DNA of 6,618 nt from Gemmatimonadota bacterium (GTDB lineage Bacteria > Gemmatimonadota > Gemmatimonadetes > Gemmatimonadales > GWC2-71-9): the NCBI GenBank assembly GCA_022573095.1, contig JACZUR010000133.1:1-6618 (forward strand), written 5' to 3'. This document shows positions 5,733-6,618 of the stretch, piece after piece. Below the pieces are notes generated by a model, which saw only the letters and a program-made list of their open reading frames with translations, had not been told where the DNA came from and did no database searches. The position numbers and the translations under genes were made by a program. Each line of letters starts with the position of its first letter. Within the stretch, counting starts at the first letter, position 1.

Positions 5733-6618
5733 CTAAGGGGATCTTTCCAGTCCGTACTTTTCTATCTTCTTGTAGAGGTTGCTTCGCGGCATCGCCAATC
5801 GGCGGGCCGTTTCACTCACATTCCACCCGTTTTCTTCCAGCTTGGCCTGCAGGAATGTTTTTTCCGCGCTCTGCCTGAACTGCTCGAAGGTTCCTTCCCC
5901 TTCAAAACCCGCCAGCGAACCCTTACCAATTCCACCTCCCAGTGTATCAATATCCGCTTTACTAACCGACTCGCCGCTAGAGAGAATCAGTAAGCGCTCA
6001 ACCGCATTTCGCAATTCGCGAACATTACCTGGCCAATTACGGCGGCAGAGCGCCTCCACGGCGCCCGTGTCAAACTCCTTAGCCTGCAACTTGCCCTTCG
6101 ACGTCAGATCATCCCGGAAGTATTCCACCAGCGCCGGGATATCGTCTCGGCGTTCGCTAAGCGGTGGAACGTGGATCGGCACGACGTTGAGGCGATAAAA
6201 AAGATCCTCGCGGAACCGGCCCTCTGCAATTTCTTGTTCGAGCAATTTGTTCGTGGCCGCGATTACCCGGACGTCGACTTCGACTGAGTCCGGGGCACCG
6301 ATCCGTGTAATGACGTCCTCCTGCAACGTCCTGAGCAGCTTAGCCTGGGCCGCCAGGCTCAGATCACCCACCTCGTCGAGAAAGAGCGTCCCCTCGTGGG
6401 CAAGCTCAAACTTCCCTGCTCGATCCTGAATTGCTCCGGTGAAAGACCCCTTTACGTGGCCGAACAGTTCGCTCTCGATGAGCTCAGATGGGATAGCAGC
6501 GCAATTTACTTCGATGAAGGGTCTTGCAGCGCGCGGAGAGCCGTTATGGATCGCGCGGGCGATCAATTCCTTGCCGCTCCCGTTTTCGCCGGTAATGAGC
6601 ACCCTCGAGGCCGTGGGG
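5733..6618 (-). CDS. NtrC/NtrX-type sigma-54 activator, N-terminus beyond window
   Basis: AAA+ ATPase that remodels the sigma-54 RNA polymerase closed complex, with a DNA-binding tail. 294 residues are visible; the frame is open to the window edge (PTASR before VLITGENG), so a GTG at 6602 is internal and not the start. Counting the Val at 6602 as residue 1: Walker A GENGSGKE (5-12), sigma-54-contacting loop GSFTGA (52-57), Walker B GTLFLDEVGD (71-80), arginine-finger region FREDLFYRL (130-138) and sensor II GNVRELRNAVERL (192-204). A Fis-type helix-turn-helix follows, WNVSETARRLAMPRSNLYKK (260-279). The loop has Ser where the classic motif is GAFTGA, a variant seen in NtrX-like proteins. The missing N-terminus would carry a receiver, GAF or similar sensor domain, so the signal is unknown. 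Position directly upstream of the aldehyde dehydrogenase suggests co-transcription; whether it controls that gene is inference. No sigma-54 promoter (GG-N10-GC) is in the short gap between them. Confidence 0.93.
   Translation of the reverse strand, partial: PTASRVLITGENGSGKELIARAIHNGSPRAARPFIEVNCAAIPSELIESELFGHVKGSFTGAIQDRAGKFELAHEGTLFLDEVGDLSLAAQAKLLRTLQEDVITRIGAPDSVEVDVRVIAATNKLLEQEIAEGRFREDLFYRLNVVPIHVPPLSERRDDIPALVEYFRDDLTSKGKLQAKEFDTGAVEALCRRNWPGNVRELRNAVERLLILSSGESVSKADIDTLGGGIGKGSLAGFEGEGTFEQFRQSAEKTFLQAKLEENGWNVSETARRLAMPRSNLYKKIEKYGLERSP

Noticed and set aside
6600..6602. GTG as the start of the sigma-54 activator
   Set aside because: The frame continues upstream to the window edge with the conserved residues that precede VLITGENG in this family, so the gene is cut by the window rather than starting here.

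Overview
Every supportable gene in this window lies on the minus strand, so the window reads right to left. The likeliest source is a Gram-negative, non-sporulating bacterium that makes heme by the C5 (glutamate) route and uses sigma-54 activators. The lineage inference (Gemmatimonadota or a neighbouring phylum) rests on a SpoIID/LytB protein, a short RpoD-family sigma factor and an NtrX-like activator occurring together. It is a family-knowledge guess of moderate confidence, not something read from a marker gene.

Layout in transcription order. (1) 6618-5733: C-terminal two thirds of an NtrC/NtrX-type sigma-54 activator, cut by the window edge. (2) 5696-4206: a complete NAD(P)-dependent aldehyde dehydrogenase, 36 nt downstream of the activator and probably co-transcribed. 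(3) 4132-3869: a short open frame that reads like the N-terminal part of an IS110-family DEDD transposase and then stops, so probably an element remnant. (4) 3868-3521: about 350 nt of non-coding, more AT-rich DNA with two inverted repeats sharing a TCACG/CGTGA core, upstream of (5) 3520-2663: a 285-aa RpoD/SigA-family sigma factor, closed by a clear intrinsic terminator at 2637-2612. (6) 2529-2327: a rimO gene reduced to about its first 20 codons plus its C-terminal TRAM end, with a frameshift. Its old stop codon still overlaps the start of (7) hemL (2330-1044). (8) 1072-1: a SpoIID/LytB-domain protein whose start lies inside the end of hemL; its C-terminus runs off the window.

Functionally, the left half looks like a former rimO-hemL-spoIID operon whose first gene has collapsed, leaving only its translation start and the stop/start overlap with hemL. 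The centre is a housekeeping or stress sigma factor unit with its own terminator. The right half is a regulator plus aldehyde dehydrogenase unit. The most notable observation is the rimO remnant; the possible IS110 remnant is second. I see no new multi-gene system here.
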